Shown one piece after another: positions 36,255-49,201 of a stretch of DNA of 64,000 nt. The stretch comes from Ooceraea biroi (Eukaryota; Arthropoda; Insecta; Hymenoptera; Formicidae). The notes beneath the pieces are model-generated. The model searched no databases and had not been told where the DNA came from. It saw nothing but the letters and a program-made list of their open reading frames with translations. Each line of letters opens with the position of its first letter. Within the stretch, counting starts at the first letter, position 1. The DNA is taken from assembly GCF_003672135.1 (NCBI RefSeq), contig NC_039507.1, positions 15,306,278 through 15,370,277 on the forward strand, in the 5' to 3' direction. Position numbers and translations under genes: made by a program.

Positions 36255-39200
36255 GGTTTATTACATGGTACTTACTGTTTATGTATGTAATGTTCCAGAA
36301 ACTACTTTCATTTATGAATGTTTTAATCAATTTATGGCTGTCTACTTTCATTTTAACAATGAGATTAGATACCGTTCTCTTTCACAACTTTTGTATTTTT
36401 AAGTATTTTTGCAATTCTTCTGTTTGACTTAAGCTTATTTTAGATGCAAGCTTTTTTATAGTTATTGTTTTTCTAAAATGTTACAATTACACAAAGAATA
36501 TAACAAAAAAGATATATTTTTTAAACCTATTATAATATATTAAATAGATATCAGAAATGATGTTTTAATATTTTTTTAACGAAAGCATTAATTTTTAATT
36601 TATACAATTTTGTTATTATTTTTTACATTAAAAAAGTTTTGTATATAAATTTTATTATCATCTGTAAAACTTTATTATCATTTTCTACCTCATCACATGT
36701 TGCACCGATTACGTCTAATAAGGTACCGTACACATCATACGCACAACACACGTATTCCTTAAACGGAAGAGAACGTAACGTAAACCTTAATATGTTTATG
36801 ATGAAGTGAAAAACCAAAGCGATGATGGCAAGGTTTACATTGCTTCGCGAGCAAAATTGCAGCTTCGCTTGGCTTCATCCATAATCCTTAACTGGAGGTG
36901 ATTATGGACGGAGAAAAAAGGAGCATAGTCAACACACAAGTAACAACACGATAGGTTCGTGCGAGAAGATTAGGCTTTTTTGCTACCGAGCTCTGCTTCG
37001 TTTATATTTCTTCGATACTTTTATTTTATTCCCTGGAGAATCTCGATTAAAGGAATACCGAGCGGCTCGCGAACCGTAAACATTCGATGAGAGTATGGCA
37101 TTAAATTATCTCGAATGCACTCTTAGAGAATGTCGGAACTGCTACTAACAGAAGTATATTGCTGTGCAGATCTCATTGCAGTTAATTTCATCATTATTAA
37201 CATGCATCCTCCCGATAAGGTATGCCTTAAAAAATAATGAATTATCGCCGGAAACATTCCACGTCTCACGTTTCGCGTTTAATTTTTGACATCGTTTATC
37301 GATAGCTGCTGCAAAGTGTTTTTGTGTCGGTTTCTGTCAGACGTACAAAGGTGGTATTATGTGATCAATCAATTTCAGGATTTGCGGATAATTAGATACC
37401 AAAGAGTACGGCACGATAAAACTGTATTCTGTATTCGAAAAAAAGTCTACGTGAAGTAATTAATATAAATAATGATATGGACGAAGTCTCTCTTTATTTT
37501 TTATATATTATTTTTCAATTTCAATTTAATATACTTTTTAGTACTAGTACGCTTTATTATCTATATTAAATAAAAAGTGTTGGTATGCTTTATTATTTAT
37601 ATTTCGTTTAGTGCATGTTTAATCTGCACTTGAATCTTTGTTCGATAATCTGGCTGTTTCTCTAGGTTCTATATATTCGTTATTTATTCTCGTAGATAAG
37701 AATTTCTTTAATATCCCGTCTTAATAGTCGCGATTAACATTATCGATGGACAAGAAGTAAAGTGGCCGCTCAATCTTGATAAGAAACGCAACGCTCCTTT
37801 TCGCAGGATGTAGCTCGGAGCGATGGGAAGAGTTTCGCAAGAGTGGTTTAATTTTGCACTCCGTTAAGCGGTAAAACACGTAGTGAAGGTCTGTGACGAA
37901 CCTTGTTTTGTATGGACGCGTACATAAGAAGTGAATGGCTATATGTGGTCAGTAATTAGTCCGTTACTGCTCTCGCAGTTTGCTGCTCTTTCTTGCTCCC
38001 ACATTGTCTCTTAATGAAGACGTATACGTCCTACACACGTTTTCATCTTTTCTGAAGTCAGGAATTTATTTTTATTCAATATTTATGCAATGTATTTTCT
38101 TATTATGTACTATTATTATAAAATATATATTATTTTAATTATATATAAAATAATTAAACAAATAGGATTATGTATATTTTCCAGTATACAAGTATTATCT
38201 TTGCATTTTCTATATAATTTAATAGAGTTATCGCGATTGAGTTTCATTTGCATCGATCGATCAGACGTAAGGTAGCCGTTCAAATCCAGCAAGAGACAAA
38301 GTGTTCTCCTTGATGGCTTCGAGCGTTCGAAAGTTTTGCAAGTGTGCTTCAATTTTGCATTCCATCGGAAACGAGTTATGCGACACGTCACGACATGAAA
38401 TTGATTAATAATGCGTCCAGAAGCGGTTTTCATTTAATTATATGGGCTAACTTTCAGTTGCTTGTTCGGTTTGTACAAAAGTCTATTTTTATCATAAAAG
38501 AATCTGTCATAATTTTGCCTTTTAATCACAGGGATTTTAATCTGAAAGACCGGAAATGCTTGGGTAGATCCTCCATCATTTCCAGTGAAAGAATGATACG
38601 ATTTCTTGCTTAATTTTATAAGCAATTTATAGAAATTCGAATATACATCTATGTATGTATCATATGTGGGTGTGTGCGCGTGTGAATTAATAACAATAGA
38701 ATAATGATCCGCGTAATATTATTCGGTGCAATTTGATTCCTCAATCGTTTGTTTCGCCGATTGATTAATGACCGAAATGTGAGTCAGGTTGATCTTTAAC
38801 CGCATATATGTACGTGCACACTTTCGGAGGGCACGCCTCGGCTTCGCCTGAAATTGATTTGTTTCACACCCGAGCGGGTGTGCCGACTCGCAAAATGACA
38901 TAAATCAGCCTTCGCCGAGCCCGCCACTCTTCTTTTTCCCTCGTTCTCTCGTTCTTTTGAGTTCGCAGCTCCCACGACGTAGGTCGCTATCTCAGCAACG
39001 GATCCGGAACAAGCGAGTAGTGTCACAGATATTTCAGGAGACATTTCACAATCCGCGAAGCGCAAAAACCAAGGAACGAAATAACATATGCATGCGGTGC
39101 ATTTTCAAACTTTTTAAAAAGAATACGAAGTTGCGTTTTGTTGTGCTATTAAAATAGATAGATTGAGATATATTTTTATTCTGTTGATTATGTCATAATT

Positions 39201-42200
39201 TTATATAGAATGTATATTTTACAATGTCTGATAAAAGAAGTAGTAAACTGAAAATTATTTATTTTATTATTTATTTTGTCACCTATATATTATATAATAT
39301 GTTATATAATATAATATATAGATGATAAATTAATAGTTATATATAATTGATAAAGTAACCAGTTATAAATGAAGATAACGAAAAAATTAGTGATAAATAA
39401 AACTATTTCGAAACAAGACTCATAATTACACTCAGGATCATATCTAAAATTATATTTATAATAAAGAAATGATATCCTTTTTTATAAAATACAGTACGAG
39501 AATAGCGTATACAAATTGTTTCGTAATATTTAATAATGGGTATGTATTGATTTATAATAACGTATGATTAGACGAGTAACAAGGTATAATTTGATCAGAA
39601 ACGTGTAGACATGTCCGACACAGTTCACAGGTTCGACTGTTTGCACTCTGTAATTAATCGATAACGCGGCACTGATCAATATTACCAATGCACGCCTTTT
39701 TTCTCTTTCTCTGTTTAATTAACTAATATCTAATAGTTGATTTGTTTACGTGAGTTGCATTTGAGTCTCATATCTGACTAATTGGAGTTTGATTAAATGG
39801 AAAAAAGACGCAATCAATCAAATGAAAGTCGAAAACAAAAATTAATCGCTAAAAAAAGATCCATCATGGGAGATACTATCGTAAATATTTATTTTGCAAG
39901 ATTTTATTAATTCGTCTGGTTTATTACCGGTTTATTATATTATTTAGTTGACAACTAATAATTAACACATTGATCTTTTTGCCGCGTGCATACATTGTCA
40001 TTAATTGACGTTAAGGATGGCGTGTGAAACTAGCTGATGTATGAAGGGAACAAGTTGTTTCCTTGCAAAATATTCTATGACTCGGGGGCAATATTTAATG
40101 TAACGTATACATACATATATTAAATATTACCTCACATTTAAAATTATACAATATTTCAAACTAGAAAATTGTGCATTCATAAAATAACGTACTTATATGA
40201 ATGCCACAATAATAAAATTCATTATGCAAAAAGATTGTCATAATTTTATACAATACTCATATTATAATTAACACAATATAATTAAAATTTTCTATTAGCA
40301 TCGCACTCATGTTAATGAAAATGTAATGAAACCGGCATGAGACGTGCTATCAATGACAAGATATAACATTAATTTTTACATTAGAATTAAGTCTACAATA
40401 TTTGTGATATAATATATGTAAAATATTCAGAATTCGTTGCAAAGTTCGTATCGAGTCGTGTGACAGGTAATTTGAGAAGATTGCGCTTTCGTGTTCGCGA
40501 ATGCATAATGCAAGGTGTAACGTGGTGTTGCGGAGTGACACTTTATGCGTAAATATGTCATTCATGTCTTGTCACCCGTACGACTAATAATTACAGAGCA
40601 TTGACGTTCATTGCCGACCAATACCTAGTGCTTACTATACCTATTGCTAGTGCAGACTATATCGTCAACGACGCTAATGACTTTTTTATTAGGCTTCTAA
40701 TATGAGCTTGTAGATTGGGACATGCTTCTCGTGTGCAGTGCAAATCTTATAACACGTTACTTTTTGTCCCACATGTTTTTACTTGTCGAGATTGCGCGAT
40801 GCGGGCAGCTATTAGATGTTCTGACCGGTTGCATAGCCAGCAGCTTCAAGTTCAATATCTCGAGAAAATAATTACCACGGTAATCCGTCGATTAGTTTCA
40901 ATTTTCATCTAAAAACTCGCATAAATTTTAACTCATTATAAAAATAACTTGATGCCATAATAAATATTCATTATCACATCATCGCGATAAAATTGATAGT
41001 AAGTTAAACTGAGCTAGATATCTTTTTACTTTCTTACTTTTTATCCATCATCCTTCTTTAATAGTCACACGCATATTAATTTGTAGAATTTAGTTTGATC
41101 AGTAGAAAAAATATATACTATCCAGGATAAGAAAGTATATTAAGTAATGAGCACTTGTTCGTGGAGGAAATAACTTATGAAAACCAGAGCCTTAGTTATG
41201 AACGAGCGTTGGGCAATAACTCTGTAAACTCGTTTACCGGTTTGCTTCGGCATATTACATGCCGTGATATTTATTGCACTCGATCGACGAAATTATCGAC
41301 CACGAATATACGATGTCGCCTTGGCCCTCAAGGCCGCAGATGTGGCATGTAATCCAAGAACGCCCGGAGATTTACTTATCTCTGCGAATAACACGATCAC
41401 TCGATATCGCATTGCTCGCTTTTAACCCTGTAATTGCTGAGATTCCTGCCAACCGACTGCTTGCACCTGCCACTAAAGAAAATTCCAGCAAAATTGCGCT
41501 AGCTGTTTCGATACTTGCATTATATTTATTAAGTGAAAAGTTGCAAAATCAGTATTTAATATAAAAAGATTAAATAAATAGTTTTCTTTTCATTATTCTT
41601 ATATTAGATTTATATACATACGTGCACACGTATATACATGTGTATGCATGCACATACATGCATACATACCTTGGAGTACTTGCCCGTTCTTTACCTTAAA
41701 TATGTCACTGTTACGTAATGATCATTATTCATTGATATATAACAGATGTTAATAATTTAATTATCGGCAATGCTTCCCAACGCCGCGTCTTGTAATCGTT
41801 TATTGAAGTGAAATTTAATTAATCGTTTACGCAGTAGCGATTACAGTCACGGCACGAATACGCACTTAATCAATGCATTCCGAAAGCATCATTTCTTCCT
41901 GCAGATACTTGAGTCATCAATCGGAATTTCTTTTATCATATTAACGAATTTCTTATTTCTTGAATATAATTTTTTAAATGCTATAATATTTTGTTAAATA
42001 ACTTTGTTATACTAACAATATAAATAAATGTTTTTTTTAGATTTAAGTTAGATAAAGGTTTGAAATTATTCAAAGAATAAGAGTTTTTAAACACTTATTA
42101 ATTATAATCAAATATCACTTAATTATTTTTGAACAATCCACATGTCTTCTTTTGTTTCATCTTGTACAAACAAAATTTTCGTAGAGAAAACAGATATAAT

Positions 42201-43825
42201 TTATAATATTCATATACACGCATATATATTTCCATACAAACCGCTTCATGGAGGTGGTGCTCGAAACGTAACATCGTTTGCATTGAGAGATAACATCCCG
42301 GTACTTAGAACTCATTTGTGTCACTGGCACAGTAGATCGAAGTATCGTGAAACAAGTAATCACATGCACACCCACCAAACACATTGTGCAACACTAATAG
42401 ATCAGGTTTATTCATGCAGTCACTGAATGATTCCGATTGCTCGAGTTCCATGTAGCTTTCGTCATGGCTTTGTTGCACGGAGAAAGTCGTATTGTCAATC
42501 GTATATAGCATAACGACAATGGGATTTCGATAACACCTTAGTATGAAGCAGCAAGTCTTCTCTAGATTTTCTACGACAGTTTAAAAGTAGCAGAAGGAGG
42601 AACGTTAGTCATTAATTTGATTTAGTTAATAATAAAAAACATTCCGAATTATAGCAAAATTTTATATTTGATACCTCTTTTCGATATTCTCTATCGAAAT
42701 TTTTATTAGGTCTTATTTATGAAAGAAATAAAAACTTATTTTGATTTAGATTGTTTGAATACTCGATCTATAAAGCCCCAATCTCAGTCTATATCCTCAA
42801 TCTGCAAAGAAAGTGCCAGCAGCCTACGACATCGTATACACAGTAATTCACAATATGAATGATAATAATGAATTTATGGGACAAAGGATGTTCACTTTCA
42901 CGATTCATTGTTTGTCTATCACTGCTCTCCCTTGCCATGGATCGCGATTGATTTTTTATATTATGCTATTTTTCTGCGCGCTTATCGATGATTTCGATCC
43001 GCATGTCCTCCATAGAGAAGATAGACCGGTTTTATGACTGGTCCAGCTTTCGTAACCAAACCTGCCGATTTGCTTGTCAAGTGAATGAGTGTCCTGCTAC
43101 TGTAACAAAAGATCATCGATCGTCCTGATTTTCTTAGCTTCGCGTCTGTGTTGAGAACAATAGTTTTATTTTACACGCACTACTTGAAACTCTGACTTTA
43201 CTACAAACTTTTCTATACGTAGATCTTTGATTTTGCAACTATTAATTTTACATAAATGTTTGTCGAAAGGAGAAACTTTTATTTTTATCCATAAATTTAT
43301 GATTTATTCTATTTTTTTGTCGTTCATAAAAAATTTATTACATTATGTGATAAATGTTTATTTACAATTGTAAAATTCGTTATATTAAGGTATATTTTTT
43401 AGGCATGCAATTAATTGAAACAATCAGTCAACATTTAAAAAAATAATAATTGTTCATGTTTGAAGAACGATATAAAACAGTTGTTGCGTAAAACCTGTGT
43501 TACAGTCAAGCCACGCCAAAGCAATTAAGAGCCACTAATGAGGGTTGCCTGTGGCAAGAACTCTCTCACAGGTCAAAGCCGCATGGCGTAAGGTGTAAAT
43601 CTGACAGGTCCGGGTTAATGATCAAAAGAATTGATTTTATGCCGATTAACAAACATTCATCCATATATTCATTGGAGAGGAAGATATATTTAACTTTTAC
43701 TACTTGGATTCTGAATTTCTCTAAGTCCATGAAATTGCGGCTTAAAAATATTCGGCAATAGCAATGCTGTTCCAGTAAAGAAATGTGGACGGATTGTTAT
43801 AAATTCTCATAGCTAAGGAAAAAGG

Positions 43826-43860
43826 GATCTTCCAGATCCGGTTCATGAGAAACCGGATCC
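43826..43860. repeat. Two overlapping small palindromes
   Basis: GGATCT-TCC-AGATCC is followed, sharing GATCC, by GATCCGGTT, a short loop, and AACCGGATC. Two alternative stems can form from the same 35 bases. Confidence 0.6.
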
Positions 43861-45689
43861 TGCAAAGAGAAGAGAGAATGAGAGAAAATAGACAGCTTTG
43901 AGACAGTGTTTTGAATTCTCTTCAATCAGAACTATGTTTTGATAAGCTTAATCATTTATTATTATATCAATCCGTGAAAAATTTGTACGAGCGACAATTA
44001 GCTTTAAAATACTTCACATTAACCTAATTTATCTAAATAATATAAAGTATTTTATAATAAAGAGTTTTGATCCCAAAAAAGGCGATATTAAATTAAATCC
44101 AATAATTCATTCAAAGATTCCATGAACGAAAGAACATTTAACGATTTCAAGATGTATCATTTATAATATTAATTGAAAAATATTTAACGTAAGAGGAAGA
44201 AATGACATTTTATATAATAATATTATATAATAACATATTTTATTTATAATGCAAACTCTCAACTAAACAGCGAGCAACTATTCCGATGCAATTCAGACTC
44301 ACGACAGCGCGTTACACGATCTGTGCTCGACGTTTACGTAAGAAAGATTCGCAATTTAACTGACCGCGCGCGAGAATCCTTTCGCCGTCTTTATTGCATG
44401 AAGAAGGAAATCGAATGATTCGACTAAATCGTTTGAAGTCAACTGTATCGTCCGAATACGTTTTGCATTTGCCACGCCAATTAAGTGTATTTAGCAATCA
44501 CAGTGTTTTTAAAAGATTACAATCCGATTGTGTCAATTGATTTCAATTGTATGATTATATATACATGCAAAGCGGAACTTTCATTAAAGCGATGCATTCT
44601 ACGACAAATGGGAAACCTATTTTTCCCGCTTGCAATTTTGTGAGAAACTCAATTATGAATATGTAAATAGTTAGTGCAAGATAAATGTCATGAATATGTA
44701 AATTGTTGATTAGCGTCCTGGTGGCTAATCTCTTTTCATAGTTATCTGACACTACCTTGCGTACAAAGAATCATCTTCAGTATCTGGAGGGTTCAATCTT
44801 TCAAAATATGTAAGTAAATAAATAATAAAGATTAATTAATTGAAATTTATAGTGCTAGCTTCTCAGTACAGGTACAAGAAACATGTGACCTGCATACGAT
44901 AATTGCGATGATATAGTATAATGTTCACTAATTGTAAGTTAGAAAACATCAGAGAGGGATGGCCGAATAAAGCGTGCAACTACACAATAAAATCGTCAAC
45001 ATTTGATTACAATGTTTACGATGTCGTAAAACTTGATGCGGTAGAATATGCGTTTATACATGCGTTTTATATGCGTTTATATATATGTTTTCTACTTACC
45101 ATAAATTACATGTGACCTCTATTTTTCGCGTTTCATGTTTACTGAAGGATCATGCGTTCATACCAAAAATTCTCCATGTCATTTGCGAGTATCGCTAATT
45201 AGTAGGACGGATAATTAAGAAAAAAATTATGTGGAAGCAGCCGATCAGGTGGATTTTCTCTTTCTCGGTCATCGAGTTCATGAGGTCACTTGCCGGAGGC
45301 AAACTGGACCCCTTTCCGGTGCTTATCTTCCGTATCGCACTGTAGGATCGTGATACACCTTGTTGGTATAACCAGTTCTAACGGGCATTATCTGATGTTT
45401 CGGTCAAACAGGTAGTCCTGTATCATCAATGCCAATTCCCGAGCTCGCGTAGGTCATGGATACGGAAGTATCTATTGAAATACATTCTCGTCATTAAGAA
45501 ATAAATGAACCAAAACAGATATGTTATTCGTAAAAGATTTTATGGAGAAACTAACAGCCAAAAGTAATAAAATAAAGTAACAATTAAAAGATACGACCTT
45601 TATGATACCATTCAAAAAATATAAAAGTTGCAAATCTAGCAGGTATCACAGTGACTTTTAATACTTAAGATTTGTTCTTTATGTTTTTC

Positions 45690-45714
45690 TATCTCTCCCT
45701 CTCTCTCTCTCTCC
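45690..45714. repeat. Short (CT)n run
   Basis: An interrupted CT dinucleotide run of about 25 bp. Confidence 0.85.
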
Positions 45715-48700
45715 TCCCTGTTTTACTGCACAGTTCGATGAAAATCTACGTTGAACATTGTAGATAAACATTGTTGATACTTTCGCGCGAGTCCATGTAA
45801 TTGAAATGGGGTCAATTATTTCCGGGAAGTAGCAATTCGTATATCATCTAATTCCGTGTTTTCCAAGTCAACGAAGAGAAAGCCTGCGTGCAGATTCATT
45901 TATACGCGGAGCGCCAGGTTTCTTTCGTGAAGTTTCGCAAAAGGAACTCTCGTGTTAAGAAAACATAGGAAAGTATTGCCCTCCAATTTTGACAAGCTTG
46001 TAGTGATACTAGCATATGGCTCAAAATAAAAATATGAACAAGGTCTTCAGACATCGACAGGAAATGCGCGTTAAACGTGAAGGAGGAGTCGTATTAAATC
46101 ACCAACTCATCCGTGCTATGTGTCAACGATAAACGCGTTTCTCAAGCGACATTATATAACTGCTAAGACAACTTTCGACCCGGGGTCAGCAGTCTGCCAA
46201 GTTACGGGTTGCACGTGATAAAAATTTTAATGAGTCGTGAGCCTAATTAACGATATGACTCCAGGATGATTCGACGCTAAAGCACCGGTTGAGACCCACG
46301 GCGCAACGCTTTAATAGCTTTGTTGTGTATGTTCAATCCTTGCTACGCCTGCAGGTTCAAGATCTTCTTTACAATACCGTATTCTCTAAAGACGCCATTT
46401 GTCTCGATCAGATTAAACGAATAAGAAGAGAAGAGAATCGTTAGCTAATAATGGCCTGTAGTGACAGAAGCAAGATACGGAGGAACAAAGAATGAGAAGG
46501 GTATTAATGAATGAACGCAGAATGCATAATTACGCATTGATTTTGATCAATTCTTGCGCGGTGCTTGCAAAAGGTGTTCATTGCTACGTCGTAAGCAAAG
46601 CTCAACGAGAGATCGTAAATTCTGGCCAGGACTTCAAAAATTAATGAAAATTTTCTATAACAATTCCAAAGTAAAATTGAATTTTATTATTTTATTTTGA
46701 TATGCATATAACTATAGTAATACGTACTTTTCCTAATATTTCTAAGAAGATGTTGCTTCAATCTTCCATTTCGAATGCGCTTCATCGTTCGTGGTCCATG
46801 TCAAACACATGCTTGACCTTGCACGTGCTATACGCGTTCCTGTGGACCTGTTACTTCGCATCTCACGATTATCTGTTCGTATCATGCACGTTCCTCCGGG
46901 ATCGTTTCCGTAATCTGATATGCTTGGAGATACAAACCATCACGTGCTGAGGACCATTTGCCATTATTGTGCGCATACCTGAGTCTCAGCCCAGCATCCT
47001 GTAATCAGATGCCGGTTCGTTTCTGACATTTCACAACGAAATTGCAACGACTATGCATGTAATTCTAATTTGTTTTTAGAAATATAAATAGTGCAAATTT
47101 TTTAATAAAACTTTTAGTTATATAGGAATATTAAACATTATAGATGTTCTGTTTTATACTTGGACTAAGAAATGATAATTCATAAATACTATGTTTACAC
47201 ATAATTGAAAAATTAACTTATTCATTATAAGATTATATCATGTTATTCGGTCTTGGATTGTCTTTGACATTACGTACTTCATACTTTCTAATAGCATATT
47301 TTTGGTAAGAGAGGTCTTATTTTTCGATAAAGATAAATAAAACAATGATTTTATATAAATTAGAAAAATGTTGAAATATATTTTGTTTTATATTATTTAT
47401 TGAACAAATTATCCACAATTTGTCCAATGAAACATAGCTGTACAATAAAAATGCTGATTTATATTTTATTATTTCTTAACTTATGTAATACGTTCTATAA
47501 AATACGTTTAATATATGCACATATTAAACATGTCTTTTTATTAACATTGAATTCATTGATATAATACATTGCCAAATATATATAGTATTAATCTTTTAAA
47601 CATCTCGCCGATTCTATCACATATCCTTTAATTATTGGTTTAATTTGTAACAAGTATCTTTATAATCTCTATAATGTAATAATGTATAATATAAATTAAA
47701 AAAATATTTAATATACAATTTCTTATTAATTCTGAGTTTACAGCTATTATATTTTTAAATAAGAATTTGATTAAACAATTGGAGTTGTACGAATATTACT
47801 TCCCAATAAGACTTTAGGGTATTCACGTGATCTTTAATGTAAGAACACATTGTCGTAATCTTTAGCTCTTGAATTTTAACAACGTTGTTCTAAAAGTGGT
47901 GCTTTAAATGCTGTTAGGAACATTTCCTAGAGAAAATTATTCTACATTATTTGAGCTGATATGAAAGCTCGGTTGTTCTTCAAAGTACGGTAGATACTTT
48001 CAAATACAAGAGATATTTCCTACAAGTGACCATAGACTTTTCAATTGCCATGTCCTAGTCGGCAATTGGACTTCCTATGTCGTAATCAAATGTTGCACTT
48101 TCAGCAAAGAAGATTAATTGTTTATTACGCAACAAGCAACCGATGTATTTCTTGAATTTTTCATTAAAATCTGCGTTGATATAAAAATAATATCATTATA
48201 ATAATTGAAAAATTGAACAACTGGACAAATAAGAAAAGATAATCAAACATTCCGATTTCCTATTTCTATAATATGATTTCTATAGGTTTTATGGATCTCA
48301 TCCTTCGCTCGCAAACTGATATTTAATAATAAATAGTGGTAAAGTTGATGTTACTCTTTTTCAATATTAATTTTATTGTTACTTTATTAATATAATTGAG
48401 AATTGCTTTATTTTGGATTTTCAAAAATTAACTAAAAATTTATTAAAACATATAATTATATCAGAATCCCCCCAAAATCATAAAATATTAGTAAATACTA
48501 CCTCAATTAAATATTTTATAAATATCTACTTAAATTAGACATATCAAATAATGTACATGTAAATGTCAACCTTTAAAAATAAAAATCATCTGTAAAATAA
48601 AAGTAATTATTTTTATCAAATCAAGGAACAAGCCTTCCGTGTGGAAAGTTTAATTTGACATTATTTAATTTGATATTATCACTTTAACATCAAATCTCTT

Positions 48701-49201
48701 TTTCTTCAAATTGTTAAATGTTATATTAGAATACATAATTCTATATGTACATTGAGATTAGTTCAATAAATACAGGAACTGGAAGGCACAATGCATTAAC
48801 TATTGCATCACAAGATACACAATCTTTCTTCAATCTTATTTCAATTTACTAGATTGTCTGAAAATAAACTGCATATTTAGTATCAACTTTAGTTTGTTTT
48901 ATTGCTATTTCAATGCAGATGTAAATAAATAATTTTGTTATAGAGAAAGGATATCCTAGAAACTGTTTATGGATTTGTAGCAATTCTGCAAACATAAAGC
49001 ACAAAAATTCGCAGTCCACTTTCAGTCAACTTACTGATACTTTGATAAATACTTGTCAAAACCTGTTGTATTTTATCAACATTTTCTATTATTATCATCA
49101 CATTTACTATTATAATGATACAATCATAAAACTGTATTTTTTTTATTCTTCAATAATTTTACTTTCAAAATATAAAATTGTTTTACAGGTAAGAAAAACC
49201 G

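Larger units (their letters stand above)
35860..49201. other. Gene-poor region, right part, ending in the BTB-ZF 3' flank
   Basis: No recognised gene. The last 1-2 kb are very AT-rich and should include the 3' UTR of the BTB zinc-finger gene. A minus-strand AATAAA (plus-strand TTTATT at about 49141-49147) lies some 55-60 bases after its stop codon. The remaining short frames have no recognisable domain. Confidence 0.5.
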
